Shown here in pieces: positions 52,014-63,420 of a stretch of DNA of 64,000 nt. Source of the DNA: Ilyonectria destructans (taxonomy: Eukaryota; Ascomycota; Sordariomycetes; Hypocreales; Nectriaceae). The stretch is taken from NCBI GenBank assembly GCA_020740775.1, contig JAHEWK010000036.1, positions 186,001-250,000 on the forward strand. The letters are read 5' to 3'. The stretch's first letter is position 1. Every line of letters begins with the position of its first letter. A program made the position numbers and the translations under genes. The notes under the pieces were generated by a model, which ran no database searches, was not told the DNA's origin, and was given only the letters and a program-made list of their open reading frames with translations.

Positions 52014-55000
52014 GACCAATCCCACAGCTCGGCTTCTCTGATCGTTGCGTCGCTTAACCGTTCCAGCCTCCCCTCCGCTGCAACCATGTTGTCGGGCACC
52101 TTGTTGCCTACGAAGTCCCTCTCTCGCGCCTTTGACAGGAGTATGATGCCGTCCAGCGACTTGCACCGCGACAGCTGCACGTACAGACTGTACGGGTCGC
52201 ATTGCGTCGGGACCGCCTGACCGTCAATTCTCATCGTCCTGGTTCCGCGCAGTTCGAGGGCAACCCGATCTAACGTTTTGCTTTGGACTTTGTAGTCCGT
52301 ACAGGCGAAAGCCGCGGCGCATGGCAGCCCCCGCCGACTGACGTTGTTCTTCTGCCACGGCCGCTTCCTCTGGCACTCAATTTTGATGCTGATAGGCGTC
52401 AGGAGGATCGTGCCGGGCGGCATACCGACGAAGTGGAGGTCTCTCGTCGTCTCCGACGCGAGCACGATCCCCGCCGGAGGGCCAAAGTGGAGGATGGTAT
52501 CGGCGTCGACGCGATAGCCCGGGTGCGCCTTGTCGAGGATGACGTCTAGCGCCGCGTAGCTTGCTCCGTTGACCAGCTTCAGCCCTTGGTGGGTGTTCTG
52601 GTTCACGACGACAGGCATGCCCGGAACGAACATGAGGACGGCAGGCACCGGGATAGCGCTGTCGTCGCCCTGGTTGAGGATCATGACGGCTTCCTCCTCA
52701 CTCGGCTCGCCGTCCTTCCATCTGTGCTCGGAGATGAAGATGCGCAGCGGCGCTCTCCGCTCCTTCTGGAAACAGAGGGACGCCTCGATGCTCAGGTTCC
52801 AGCGGTTTCTGTTCAGCGGCGTCACCACCGTGATGCCTGACTCCCACGGGATCTGCCTGTCCTCCCGGTAGCAGGTGCTATTCAGCAACTCCAGGTCTGA
52901 CTGGTCCTGCACGCCCTGGCGCACTCGCGTTAGCAGCCGCTGCAGTTGTGGATCGCCGGCGGCGCGGACTTGTTCGTTCAGCATAACCACCGTCGTGAAC
53001 TTGTTCCACAGCGCATGTGCCCTGCCGTGCTGGTACCTCTGCTCGGCTGTAAATGATCGTTCTTCGTCCCAGGCGATGGCCGTGCTCGGGAGCAGGATCG
53101 ATCTCTCCTGCACGGGACGGAACTGGTGAAAGTCCCCGCAGAAGAGGACGACGGGGATCCCACCGAAGTCGCGGGCAGATCCTCGGAGCTGGCAGACCCG
53201 TTCGTTTACGGCGTACAGTGTCCTCGACCCCAACATGCTGACCTCGTCTATGATCAGCAACCACTTCTCCTGCCACTCGGCGGTGGTCTGCCCATCGATA
53301 CGGAGGCCAGCCGAGCTGGGCGCCGCAAAGCCGTCCGGCTCCGCTCGGCGGGACCGCGCCGTCGCATCTTTGGAGAACCCGCATGCGGAGTGGATGGTGA
53401 TCCCGTCAATGCTCGCGGCGGCCGTTCCCGACGTCGCCGTTAGCAGCAGGCGGTGCGACATCCCCCTGCTCGCGAACAGCTCGGCGACGGCCCCAATGAC
53501 CTCGTGATTTCCCCGTGCCGCCCTCGCCGCCGACGAATTGGCAGAGCTGAGGTGTCCCTTGTTCATCGCGACGTACCCGGTCGAGTTGGCGGCATATCAG
53601 TCGGAGGGCGATGCTCTGTCTCTCGTTGAGCGTGAATGCGTCGGCCACTTGCCTCCCTGCCTCGGAAAACGATGTCGACGGGCCGAAGTGGATGCTTGTT
53701 GAAGGACCCGCGCCCCGGACTGATGCCTCCGATTCAGCACTCGTGAGACCCACGCCCTGCTCGCCGAACCCGATTGGCTCACAGTGCATAGCTGATCCGT
53801 GACCTGTTGTGTTGTTGTCAGGCCGGCCTTGTATTCCCTGGATCATCCTTTCTCTCTCTTTTGAGACATTCCTTTGCTGCGACTTGATGGACCTGATCAA
53901 CCCCTGTCCTGGTACATCTGCCCCCAGAAACGGTCCTTCTGGGGCGTCCGGTGCCTCCTTCGGCCCCTGCTCGTTAAATATCTCACCGCACGGCTCGTCC
54001 ATTGAACGCAAGGCCACTTGGTGGAATCGACTCAGCTGCCGTATCATTCTCGAGATCTCCTTCGAGCCGGCCGTGACCTGGTCGGCTCCCATCGTCGTCC
54101 TCAAGACGTCGATGAGGCGTATTGCGTTGGCGACGCCGTCCGACCGGAACGCCCGACCCGGCCCCTCATCACCGTCGCCTATACTCGGGCCAATCGCCTC
54201 AGAGGCGGGATCGCCGTCCCCGGACTGGGCGGCCCACTGCTTCGCATCACGTTTCGCGTCTTCAGCCGACCGGTGAAGGAGTTGGATGTTATCCGCGAGG
54301 AAGGACATCCTCCGAGGCAGCGCCTGTTTCTGTCTTTCCCAGATGGTGTTGATATCGTCTGATGTCTCGGACGAGAACAATTCCCACGGCACGAATATTG
54401 CGAGATGCTGGACTGCCGCCCTACCATAGCAACGTCAGCCTTCGGGAAGATGTGTCAAGCTATTCGCGTGCTCACTGCGTACCTCTTATGGTAGACCTCG
54501 CCTTCGTCGCTAAAGTCCGTACTCAGGTAACCATCGAAACAGACTACAGCGTTGTCGCTGGGTTTTCGCAGCGCCTGCACCCACGTCTGCGACGGGGGCC
54601 AGGACCTGTCGAATTTTACCTCCCCCCAAGCGCCTGCGCCTTTGCCCTTTCGCTTCAACTTGACTATCGACATATAGTCATACAGTGACAGCCCCTGTAG
54701 GAGCCTGCCGCGGTGCGGGTATGCCTGCACGAACGAGATCCTTTCTCCGGCCACTTCCAGAAGCACCGCCTCCTCGACCGGCTCGTCCGCTATCTCCATG
54801 CCGCTCTCGCGTCGCAGGTGGCGCCAGCGTCGGAAGACATGCCAGTAGAGGGATGATACATTCAGGAACGTCCAGGCGTGGTTGCTTGCAAACTCCGTTG
54901 GGTAGCCCAGCAGCTGAGCAATGACTTCGACCTGTGACAACGCCCGCTCCGTGAAGATCCGGTTCGCAACCCTCATCAAGAATTGCCGCGTTTTGTTTTG

Positions 55001-58000
55001 GCCTCGGTCGGCCTCATTCGACTGCCTCTCAGTGGCCGACTCGTTCAAGACGGGAAACAGATCTGCTGCCGCGGCCACCCGTTTCCATACCGGATCCTCG
55101 ACCTTGGTGGCGTAATTCGTCACATAAAACACAATAGCCATGGTCTTGCACTGCGTCGCGATGAAGGAGATGTCATGGTTGTGTCGCAGTCCTACCGCCA
55201 TGGCCTTGTTCCACCGGTTTACCATGCTGTGACTCCGCCGGATCTGCAACACTCCGCTTTCGGTGAACGCCGTCCTCTCCACTAATCTCCACGGCGCCTT
55301 AAACCGGCACGGATCTCGATTCTTGCGCTGTCCCCTGATGGAGTATTTCACGCACGTAGGGCTGTGGGTGTGGATCTGGGTAGCGCCTGCGCAAAAGTTG
55401 CCTTCCTCGTCGAACGAGGAGGCGAACTGCTGGCTGTTCTGCAGCAGCGACGATATGTCCGACGTCACGGACCTCTCCGCCTGCACCGCCGAGAAAGCCT
55501 CCTGATCGAGATCCTGCATTTATCGACTCTCATGTTAGGTAATGCATTCCTGAGTCACTCTTGCGCGCGGGGAACCAACCTCCTCGAAGACACTGTCGAC
55601 AAACCGGATGACCCTCTCGCGGTACTCCGCTTGATCCTCCCCCGCGACATCTCCGAGTATGGAGCTGAGGTGCATGTTTCCCTGGAGCCAGAGCAATCCG
55701 TGAACGTGGAGCGCCCCGCGCTCGTTAGTTTCCACAGCCCCGAAGTACCTGCTGATCCGCCCAAACACAGAATCCTCTCCCGTCTTCACGTAGTGTTCGA
55801 AGAACATAGACACCTCCCGATGGAAGAAGACTGCCGAGCTGAGGGGATCCGAGACCGCCAGCCGTGCCCGCTTATATGCCAGGTCGAGGCTCGTCAGAAA
55901 GGCCTCGGCTTCGTCCGGATCCCGCGTCCGATATGCAGCAAGCCTGAGCTTGACCGGGTTTGTAATATCGTTCGGGTTCAGCGTGAACCAGATCGCGGGT
56001 ATGCCTTCCCGTATGATAAAGGACTTGATCTTCCGCCGCATGCTCAGCCGGCTCTCCCTCGACATTGGCTGGCGAAACCCGTACAGTGACAGACTCCTCA
56101 ATAACTGGTCAACGGCCTCGTCACCCGTCTTCCCGGTCGCCTCCAGCTCGACTTTAGCCGCCTCCAACCTCTCCGCACTCAGCGAGCCTACAATGCGCTC
56201 CACCTCCGGGAAGTTCTTCCTCGTCACGCTGAGCATGCTGACGCGACGATTTCTCGACCTCACTCCTATGTTGAAGACGAGAAAGGCGAAGACGTGATGT
56301 GTCGCGAACCGGCCGCCGTGGCGCTGGAGCACCACTTTGGCCCACGTCTCCAGGGTCATGTTCCGCGACGAGACGAGACTCCGCGCCCTGGCCTCCGCTT
56401 CGACGCTTCCATCCACCTCACCGGCCACGTCGGCGAGGCCCTCCTCGGCCTGGCGTGGGCCTCCTCTACCGACGGGAAACAGGGTCGGGAACGTCTTTGC
56501 AAAGAACGGTGCGTCGAAGGGATCGGCAAAGTCCTCCCCCCTGGACACGAGAATATAAGGTTCACGCGTGTCTCCATGCCGCACCTCGGCCGATCCCGCC
56601 CACGTCCCGGCCCGCATTTCGTCACGGGCATCATCGTGGCGCAGAGCGTCGTAGACATACCGCAGCTTCTCCGCGTCCGCGATATCCGGTCGCCCATCGA
56701 GGGCGAACATCCCGGACGAGCTGATCTCGTGGACCGGGCCGGCAGCGGCGGTAGCACTGTCGACGTTCTCGTCGCCGGCTTCACAATCGGCATCCACTGG
56801 TTTCCCCGCCGCGTCCCCCCCGATGCCTACATCGAACCCCTGGCCCAGCGTTGCCAGCACTTCTCGAATATCTACACTTCCCTCGTCCTCCAAGCCGCGC
56901 TCTGTGGGTGGGACGACTTGTGCTGTTCGTGCCTTCTCCCACGCCGACGGCTCGTCCCGTTCCAAACGCTCATAGACTTGGTATGGCACACCGTGCGACG
57001 GTGCATCCCAGCTATCCAGTTCCGCCCTATCAATGTCGATGTCGGCATACAAGGGATTGTGCCTCTTCAGCCACACCAGCGCCTTTTCCACAACTCGGCG
57101 CCGTACTGAGAGCAGTGCCGAGAGATCGCTCGGCGCTGGCTTCTCCAGCCCCTGCCACGACACGTGGATATCATCCATAACCTTCAGGAGCGGATGCGGA
57201 AGCACCCTTGTCGCCAGCTCCTGTACGTTGTTGGGGAATACCGTGATGTGCCCCTTGATGTGCTTCGGATACCTCACATTCTGCCGGTGCCCCTCTGGGA
57301 TGCTGTACTTGGTTATAAAGCCGTAACACGAGTTCAGCGCGATGAGCTTCTCCTCGACCGGCGTGAGGCTCTTTAGCTCGTCAGGAAACATATGCTCGCA
57401 TCCCAGCCGGGTATGCAACTGCGCCGCCGGCGACAAGACGCCTCTCCCCAGATGCCTCACGCAGTCCGCACACCCGCCAATCTTCTCCCCTGCTGGGAAG
57501 CACCGGAGGCATTCGAAAGGAGACCCATTGCGCTTTTCGACCGGGCTTGCCATCCACCAGTCCCAGTCAACATCTTCCAGTTCGGCCCTGCTGTATTTAC
57601 GATAGCAGAACATGCAGGTGAGAATCGGCAACGTCCTCGTATCGTGAAACGCCTTGTAAAAGTCCTGGACCGTCTTCACCTTCCTCTCCTGGGGCACAGG
57701 CAGGCACCATTCCTGTTCGTGAGACAGTCGCTCCTTCTCGGCAAACTCTTCGTCAAGGGCTCTCAAAACGCTGGCGAGATCCTGTGCCTGTTCTTCCTCG
57801 TCCCTCTCACGGCGGACCACGATCCTCGTGCGCTTTGGGGCTGGCTGATCAGTGCTGCCGGGGCCCGTTCTCTTCTGTCCCGGCTGCCGACTCGGCCCTG
57901 CAGGAGGAGCACCGGCCTCCGCCGCATCCTCAGCCTCGCCGGCGACTTGGGCGAACGACTCCACTCTCCTCGTCCGACTCCGTTGCCGAAAATTTTCATT

Positions 58001-58606
58001 TATCAACTCCTCGGAAATATCAGCCACCGTCCGAAGCCCCAGACCTGCGACCAGAGACCTTCGCCCAGCCTCTAACATTTCCGCCGATGGACGGAAATCT
58101 GGTCCCGCGAGCATCGCCGTATTCGGCTGATTGTGCGCTTCCTCCTGGCTGGCCGGCCGTGGGGCTAACGACACCCTGCTGCCTCCGTCCATCTGAACGG
58201 ACCGGAACAAGGCAGTCCTTGCGGGCTGGTTGTTTCCTGGCCTTGCAGCCTCGTTGTTTCCCGGTCTGCCTTCTAGGCTCTTTAGCTGCCTCTCGACGCT
58301 GTCAGACTCCCTCGGCTTCCGACCCCGTCGCCTGCGAGAGCCCTTCTCCCTCGATTGTTCGTACTCTCTTTGCGTCGCCTCTAAAACGTTGGCCGACGTC
58401 CGGATGCCGAGACCCGCCAGGCCCGAAGCATCGACCGCTCCCGGCGGCACTGAGTTGCTCTCTGTCCTAGCCGCCTCCTGGAACTGCCGCTGCGCAGCCT
58501 CGAAGATGTCCGCCGATGTACGGACTCCCAGGCCGGCAAGCGCCACGTTCTCGCGTTTTCGCGCATCCCGTCGACGGAACTGGTCAGCTAGACTCTCCTT
58601 CTCCAT
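52007..58606 (-). pseudogene. Helitron-2 RepHel, frameshifted at Walker A
   Basis: Exons 58606..55580, 55513..54483 and 54420 onward join in phase; introns are 66 bp (GTTGGT..GCAG) and 62 bp (GTACGC..GTAG). The N terminus carries repeats of an AGLGxRTSADxxE motif, then a Cys finger (CMFCYRKY..CLRCF..CADCVRH). The Rep domain has the HUH-type motif LHVHGLLW near residue 970 and YVTNYATK in exon 2. The helicase begins with Walker A VGGEGGTGKS, but directly after it (53500-53512) the frame is lost. The rest continues in another frame from EVIGAVAELF through LLIIDEVSML, FCGDFHQFRPV and YVQLSRCKSLDG to 52007. One missing base explains it. As it stands the helicase half cannot be made, unless this is an assembly error. 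Confidence 0.85.
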
Positions 58607-59095
58607 AACGAATCGCCTTCACTAGCTCTCCTATCTCAGTATTTCTGCGCTGCACAAAACACGACGCAGGGCCCCAGATAAATAATCCTGCCACCTTCTC
58701 CATGACCTCCTACCACCCGACCCTGGGCCTTGCTCCTGCCTAGTCCGAGAATCCATTCTCTATATCTCAACCCGGGTCTCCCCTGATCCTTTACTCCGGC
58801 AGAAACTCAGAAACCATTCCACCCTGAGATGCAAAGACAGGCGCCGTCTTGCCTTGAAACCGTAGTGACTTCTTCATACGATTTTAATGTCCGCCATGTT
58901 CTGTCCTTCGCCAATCGCTTTTGCGGATATATATTAAGGTTTCTTCCTCCAACACCACATCCGTCACAGCCCCTGAAGGCTCGACGAAGGTGGTGTATCA
59001 AGGATTTGGAATTACTCCCCAATATAAGCCGCCTATACCACCCCCGACTTCCTGCCCCTTTCCGCGACTTGCTTCACCTTCAACCTCTATTCGTC

Positions 59096-60164
59096 ATGTC
59101 TCGGCAGGCAACCTTCTCGAATACTATTCACTTGCGAGACTTTGTCGACAGCGTTACGGACGACCCGGGTCGGGAAAACGCACCCAACTACGTGGAAATC
59201 CAGACTGAAGTTAACATCTTCGATGAGGACGGCTTCTATGGTTCTCGCATCGACATTAGCCCCATCCGCACCCGCATTCATGCCTATCTGACGCGAGAAG
59301 AGCGGGAGCTCTACACCCCTAACACGTTCTTCTATGCCGACGGCCGCTTCTCCGCCGCCCAGTCTGCGGCCGGCACGCTAGAGATCAGCGTCCAGGCCCT
59401 CAGTTTGTCGAGGTACGTCACGACTTACACTCGGCCTCACACGGGCTGACCTTCCTAGGCACCCTGGTGACGTCTCCGACTTCGAAGAGTATCGCCGCTA
59501 CTTACCAGGACAGTGGTGCCCGATGGTGACCGTCATCGGATCCGTGCTATCGCCCAGCGACAACACCAGCGACCCTTCTGAACCTCGCCGCTTTACCATT
59601 GAAACATCCGTGTACGACGCCTCAAAGGCATCTCCGGTCCCGTTCTCCGTGACTTGTTTCTTTGAAAATACGAAGCGGTGGCAAAAAGTCAGAACACCTT
59701 CACCTGGAGCTCTCCTGAGCATCACCGCCAAGGTAGCTGGTCGCACCACTGACACCAATCAACTGGCCCTCCGTTTCCTTGACTTGGCCTACATGCCGAG
59801 ACCTGCCCAAGCCCCCCCGGCCACGCCGACTCCGACTGCTACTCCGCCTTCAAAGCGGTCCGCTCGCTGGGAGGGCCGGGCCACTCCATCCACCCCTTCA
59901 AAGAGACAGCGCGTCTCCGAGGGCGCCAGTGACGTTGCGGGGCCATCCTACGGGAATCCAACTTCGCAAGAAGCGACAGAAGGCAGCCTCCATCTGCCGC
60001 ACATAGCGGACAACGCAAAAGCCTCATCCAATCCCCTATCTCCATTGACTATAGCTGATGCTGATGAATCCTCGATTACATTAGCCCCTTCCCCCAGTCT
60101 TGATGGTGGAACACGGCCGCATCGCAGCCGGCACCCCCCCAAGAAATATACCCATGGAGAGTAG
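59096..60164 (+). CDS. OB-fold-like protein carried by Helitron-2
   Basis: Two exons, join(59096..59412, 59459..60164), give 340 residues with a 46-bp intron (GTACGT..CTAG). The start MSRQATFSNTIHLRDFVDSV is chosen because the long upstream extension is untranslated in character. The first 220 residues are rich in short beta-strand patterns (WCPMVTVIGSVL, RFTIETSVYD, GALLSITAKVAG) compatible with one or two OB folds. The rest is Pro/Ser/Thr-rich and ends in the basic motif RPHRSRHPPKKY. RPA-like single-stranded DNA-binding proteins are known companions of Helitrons in other eukaryotes, so a similar role is inferred. It diverges from RepHel with about 490 bp between starts, a likely shared promoter region. 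A decayed relative lies at 61982-62595. Confidence 0.65.
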
Positions 60165-60258
60165 ACAATGGTCACTGCTATAGTATCGGGCGCCTCTATA
60201 TTTGAATTTATTTCTCCCTTTCACCCTACTATCCTGTACCAAGCCATAACTCTCGATC

Positions 60259-60831
60259 TTACAAGGCGACTCTTGTACGGTGACTCCCCTGCTCAATCAC
60301 TTTCTTCGTCCCACACGCTCCTCTGTGTGTCTTCCAGTCTGCCTTCTGGTGGTCTTTGCCACAGTATGCCACAGCCTTACACCGCCCGCACTTCCTGATC
60401 CCTTCCATCTTTCCGCACACCGCACAAACTATAGCTTCCACCCGAGCCTCGGCCCCTGCCCCAATTTCGAGCATCTCCTCCTGGATGGCTTGTCGCGTCT
60501 GGCTTTCGCATTCGCCTTTCCCACACACGCTGCTGACAAGAACCCCAACGTAGGGATCACCCTCTTTGTGAAGAAAGGACATTGGCGTCTGCAGAACGGT
60601 CGCGATGGGTGATCCGCAAATTCCGCAAAACGGATTGGACGCTGCACGACAAGCCGGTTCGTGTTCTTTCAAAAAAGGCAGCACTGCACATTGAAAACGA
60701 TAGACGTATGAATCATCTTGCCGGGCATGGGATAGGGGCCTGATGAGACTCTTTGAAATCTCGTGAGTAAAATTCAGACCTTCGGGGATATTGTCGCAGG
60801 AAAATTGGAACCGAACCGGGCACGTCGCCAT
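60259..60831 (-). CDS. MYND zinc-finger protein carried by Helitron-2
   Basis: 190 residues from the Met of MATCPVRFQF; an in-frame extension to 61020 lacks similarity to its paralogue and is not used. The C-terminal MYND finger (CAVCGKMEGIRKCGRCK, then YCGKDHQKADWKTHRGAC) has all ligands. The N-terminal half shares CRAASNPFCGICGSP, TVLQTPMSFLH and VCGKGECE with the Helitron-1 protein. It converges with the OB-fold gene about 95 bp away. The role is unknown; a chromatin or repair adaptor would fit the family, but this is inference. Confidence 0.8.
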   Translation of the reverse strand: MATCPVRFQFSCDNIPEGLNFTHEISKSLIRPLSHARQDDSYVYRFQCAVLPFLKEHEPACRAASNPFCGICGSPIATVLQTPMSFLHKEGDPYVGVLVSSVCGKGECESQTRQAIQEEMLEIGAGAEARVEAIVCAVCGKMEGIRKCGRCKAVAYCGKDHQKADWKTHRGACGTKKVIEQGSHRTRVAL

Positions 60832-61020
60832 GTTCACGATGAGAGAGAGGACTACAGATGCTGTATCTTCCTTGCAATCAAATAAATTGACCACAATGGT
60901 TCTAATCGTGAGCTTTTGGGAGAATGAGTGCCAGTAACATGACTCCACCCGAGTTGCTATTAAGGTTTTCCTAATGTTTTGTAAAGAGCCTTGATACGTT
61001 TCATAGTCTTGACATGCCAA

Positions 61021-61684
61021 TCACACCTCACAGTCGAGCTTGGGATGACGTCACGATGACCAAGCTGCTGATCTTGCTGCTTCATCCAAACTTTATGTCA
61101 GCTCAAAATATCAGCTCAAAATAACAAAATTTTGGTCAAGTTGCGTTGGCCGATTTTCGTCTTTAACTTCGTTCCTCAAGGCTCTTTTTGGGCAGACCGC
61201 TTGCGGTTTGCGTCTCCTGTTGGTCCCAAAAATATCTGTTAGTGCAGGTGGTATGCACTACATTCTGCCACACTGTCGCCATCTGCCCACCAAAATTTCG
61301 GCCTGTCGTCACATCACGACGCGTGGCAGTATCGACACCAACGCCATTGTTTGCCCTGCCCTGTTGAGTACAACATACCTTGCCTCGAAGCTCCAAAATG
61401 CCTTCACCGAATATTAACATCGCCAACATAAGCCGCCGCAGACGTCCAATTAGCCCGACCAATCCCTCTACGCAAACGCAATCGCGACCATTGTCGAGCA
61501 ACTCAGATCACTCAAGCAGTTCAACCGCCAGCCTCGAAATCTGTCACTGGAGAGGAAAATCCTGCCAGGACAGCAGTCTAATGTAATTGGCCAATCGGTC
61601 CTCTGTTAAGGCGTGGTGTAGCGCACTGGCTTCACCGCCTTGGCGGGATGGCCCCACTAGCTGACACATTTTTGACCAATAAAA
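61021..61684. other. Helitron-2 right non-coding part with subterminal hairpin
   Basis: Contains the block GTTCCTCAAGGCTCTTT (61171-61187), an imperfect hairpin GCAGACCGC..GCGGTTTGC (61192-61211) and TCTCCTGTTGGT (61213-61224). The same block recurs at 62972-63023. A Ser-rich small ORF (61380-61586, +) is not supported as a gene. Confidence 0.5.
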
Positions 61685-61756
61685 GGCTGCAAAAAGTGAA
61701 GTACCTGTAAGGTGTAGCACGTGTCTCAAAATGGTGTAGCACCCCTATCAATTGCC
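61685..61756 (-). repeat. Helitron-2 right terminal inverted repeat
   Basis: Reverse complement of the left repeat with five mismatches. Two GTGCTACAC iterons are conserved and the third is changed to GTACTTCAC. Confidence 0.85.
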
Positions 61757-61953
61757 TTTATCTGAGCTAAGACTTTCTTTATGTCAGCAACCAACTTGTC
61801 TAACATCGATTGATTGAATATTCCAAACCAGGATAGCTTATCCCACAGATTAGAGAAAAATATGGGACTATGCTTATTGAGTTGCATTTCACTTGCTCTA
61901 TTATATATGTCGTTTTCGCTTTGTTTCCAACAACTTTTGTTCCCCGAACTCAC
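61726..61953 (-). other. ORF truncated at the Helitron-2 junction
   Basis: Minus-strand ORF reading LWDKLSWFGIFNQSMLDKLV and then running into the right inverted repeat. The pattern weakly recalls HeLo-type helices of fungal death-domain proteins. It may be the 5' part of a host gene split by the element. Low certainty. Confidence 0.25.
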
Positions 61954-61981
61954 ACGGGAACCCTAACCTCCATATTTCGAT

Positions 61982-62595
61982 ATGACATGTAAGGCTAACG
62001 CACTTTTCACTTGCACGGGCAAAGTCGTCGGCCTGCTCGACCACAACATCATGGTGCACCCGCCCAGCTTTGACCGAGACTACGTTTTCATCGTCGTACC
62101 AGATACCTGGACCTTTCTCGACAAGACCACGTCCAAATCGACCTCCGCAGCCCTATCCCTCCCTACCCCACCGAAACAACCGTACTCCGGCCCTATGGCC
62201 TTTGGGGATGCGAAGCTATATTTTCCTCGCCACCAAAACCAACAGTTCACCAATCTCCTCCTATCCCATCCACTCCTCCCGCGTCTGCTTCACTCGAACC
62301 GAGTAAACCACCGGCCAAGCGAACAAACTCTGACTGCGACCAGACCCCTACGAAGAAACGACGCCTGTCCCCGGCCTCGTCTAGCACCATTCCCTCTTCT
62401 CAGAGCAACGAGCCTATCAGATCCCTCGCGGTTTCGGCTTCCTCACAAGATGAACTTGATGTATCGGAGGCGGATGTTGCCACTACCTGTCGTCCAGATC
62501 CGCCCGCATCCGATTCAATCACAGCGTTCTCGTCAGACTCGCCCCGGCCGCATCGCAACCGTCATCCCCCAAAGAAATATCAGGAAGTTGAATAG
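61982..62595 (+). pseudogene. Relic of an OB-fold-like Helitron gene
   Basis: The first part (ALFTCTGKVVGLLDHNIM, DYVFIVVPDTWTFLD) is OB-fold-like. After a frame change at about 62190-62230 the second part is Ser/Pro-rich with TKKRRLSPASSS and ends RPHRNRHPPKKYQEVE. That end is almost the same as the terminal motif of the gene at 59096-60164. The 5' end is not found. With the hairpin block at 62972-63023 it marks a second, decayed Helitron next to Helitron-2. Confidence 0.6.
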
Positions 62596-63420
62596 GAATC
62601 CATTCGAAGAACCCCCCCATTGTAGCCACAAATAGTCACTTCGTACAGCAACAAATTGACTTGAGATATCTGTTGTCCATCTACCAGTGCCCACCATCAA
62701 TATCCCCTTACAGAGGTGAGCTGGTCATTTGGTCTGATGGATACATGATTCTGCAGACGCAAGGTTGCGTCTCCGTTGCACGACATTTTCAATCTTGCAT
62801 TGTGTTTCATGACGCCTCTCTTCCTACACCAGCATACCCTTGAAAGGACCCCATCTCCCGGAGATACATATGTGACCAACATCACTCAATCCAAAGCCAA
62901 TTTTTGCACTTGACATTTACGTCTCCATCCAACACATCTCAACTGACCTTGAAACTGCCATAGCCAACCTCGTTCCTCAAGGCTCTTTGCGCAAGCCGCG
63001 ACCGGCTTGCCTCTCCTGTTGGTGCATGCACGACGCCCTCTGCACAGTCATCAATCGCGAGCCATTCTGTCGTCATAATGCAAAACACTTCCTTGCACCA
63101 ATTAAAAGTGTCCTTCGTGTTGAACTCACCGGTCATGGGTCAATCGTGGCCTGACTATCTCGAACTCTTTCCGCCCTCAGATGAAGAATTCGCAAGTGGC
63201 GTGACGATAACCGCAACCCCTTCACTCGGAATTTACCTTCTCGTTCATACTGTCAGCCCCTTCATTGAAAAGTACTGCAATGGAAAGGAGATAGTCTCTT
63301 TATGAATAGCTATCTGCACTACCAAATCTGCACCCTCTCGTAACGGCGGTGTCCCAAAAAGCTTCACGGGAGATAGGCTAAACAAAGCTCGGGCTTGAAC
63401 CTGGACAAGTCGATTTTCCT
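62596..63420. repeat. Helitron relic tail and gene-free DNA
   Basis: Carries GTTCCTCAAGGCTCTTTG (62972 on), a perfect 8-bp-stem hairpin GCAAGCCG/CGGCTTGC (62991-63010) and CTCTCCTGTTGGT, matching the block inside Helitron-2. Otherwise short ORFs only. Confidence 0.5.

Larger units (their letters stand above)
51468..61756 (-). mobile_element. Helitron-2, 10.3 kb, with 72-bp terminal inverted repeats
   Basis: Bounded by inverted repeats at 51468-51539 and 61685-61756 that match at 67 of 72 positions. An inner 15-bp perfect inverted match lies at 51547-51561 and 61167-61181. Cargo: RepHel (-), an OB-fold-like gene (+), a MYND gene (-) and a subterminal hairpin at 61192-61211. Long terminal inverted repeats do not fit canonical Helitrons but recall the Helitron2/Helentron type. 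No target duplication is obvious. Confidence 0.7.

Noticed and set aside
56294..58470. Several 130-270 codon plus-strand ORFs within Helitron-2
   Set aside because: Antisense to RepHel in GC-rich sequence, with no domain or conserved motif.
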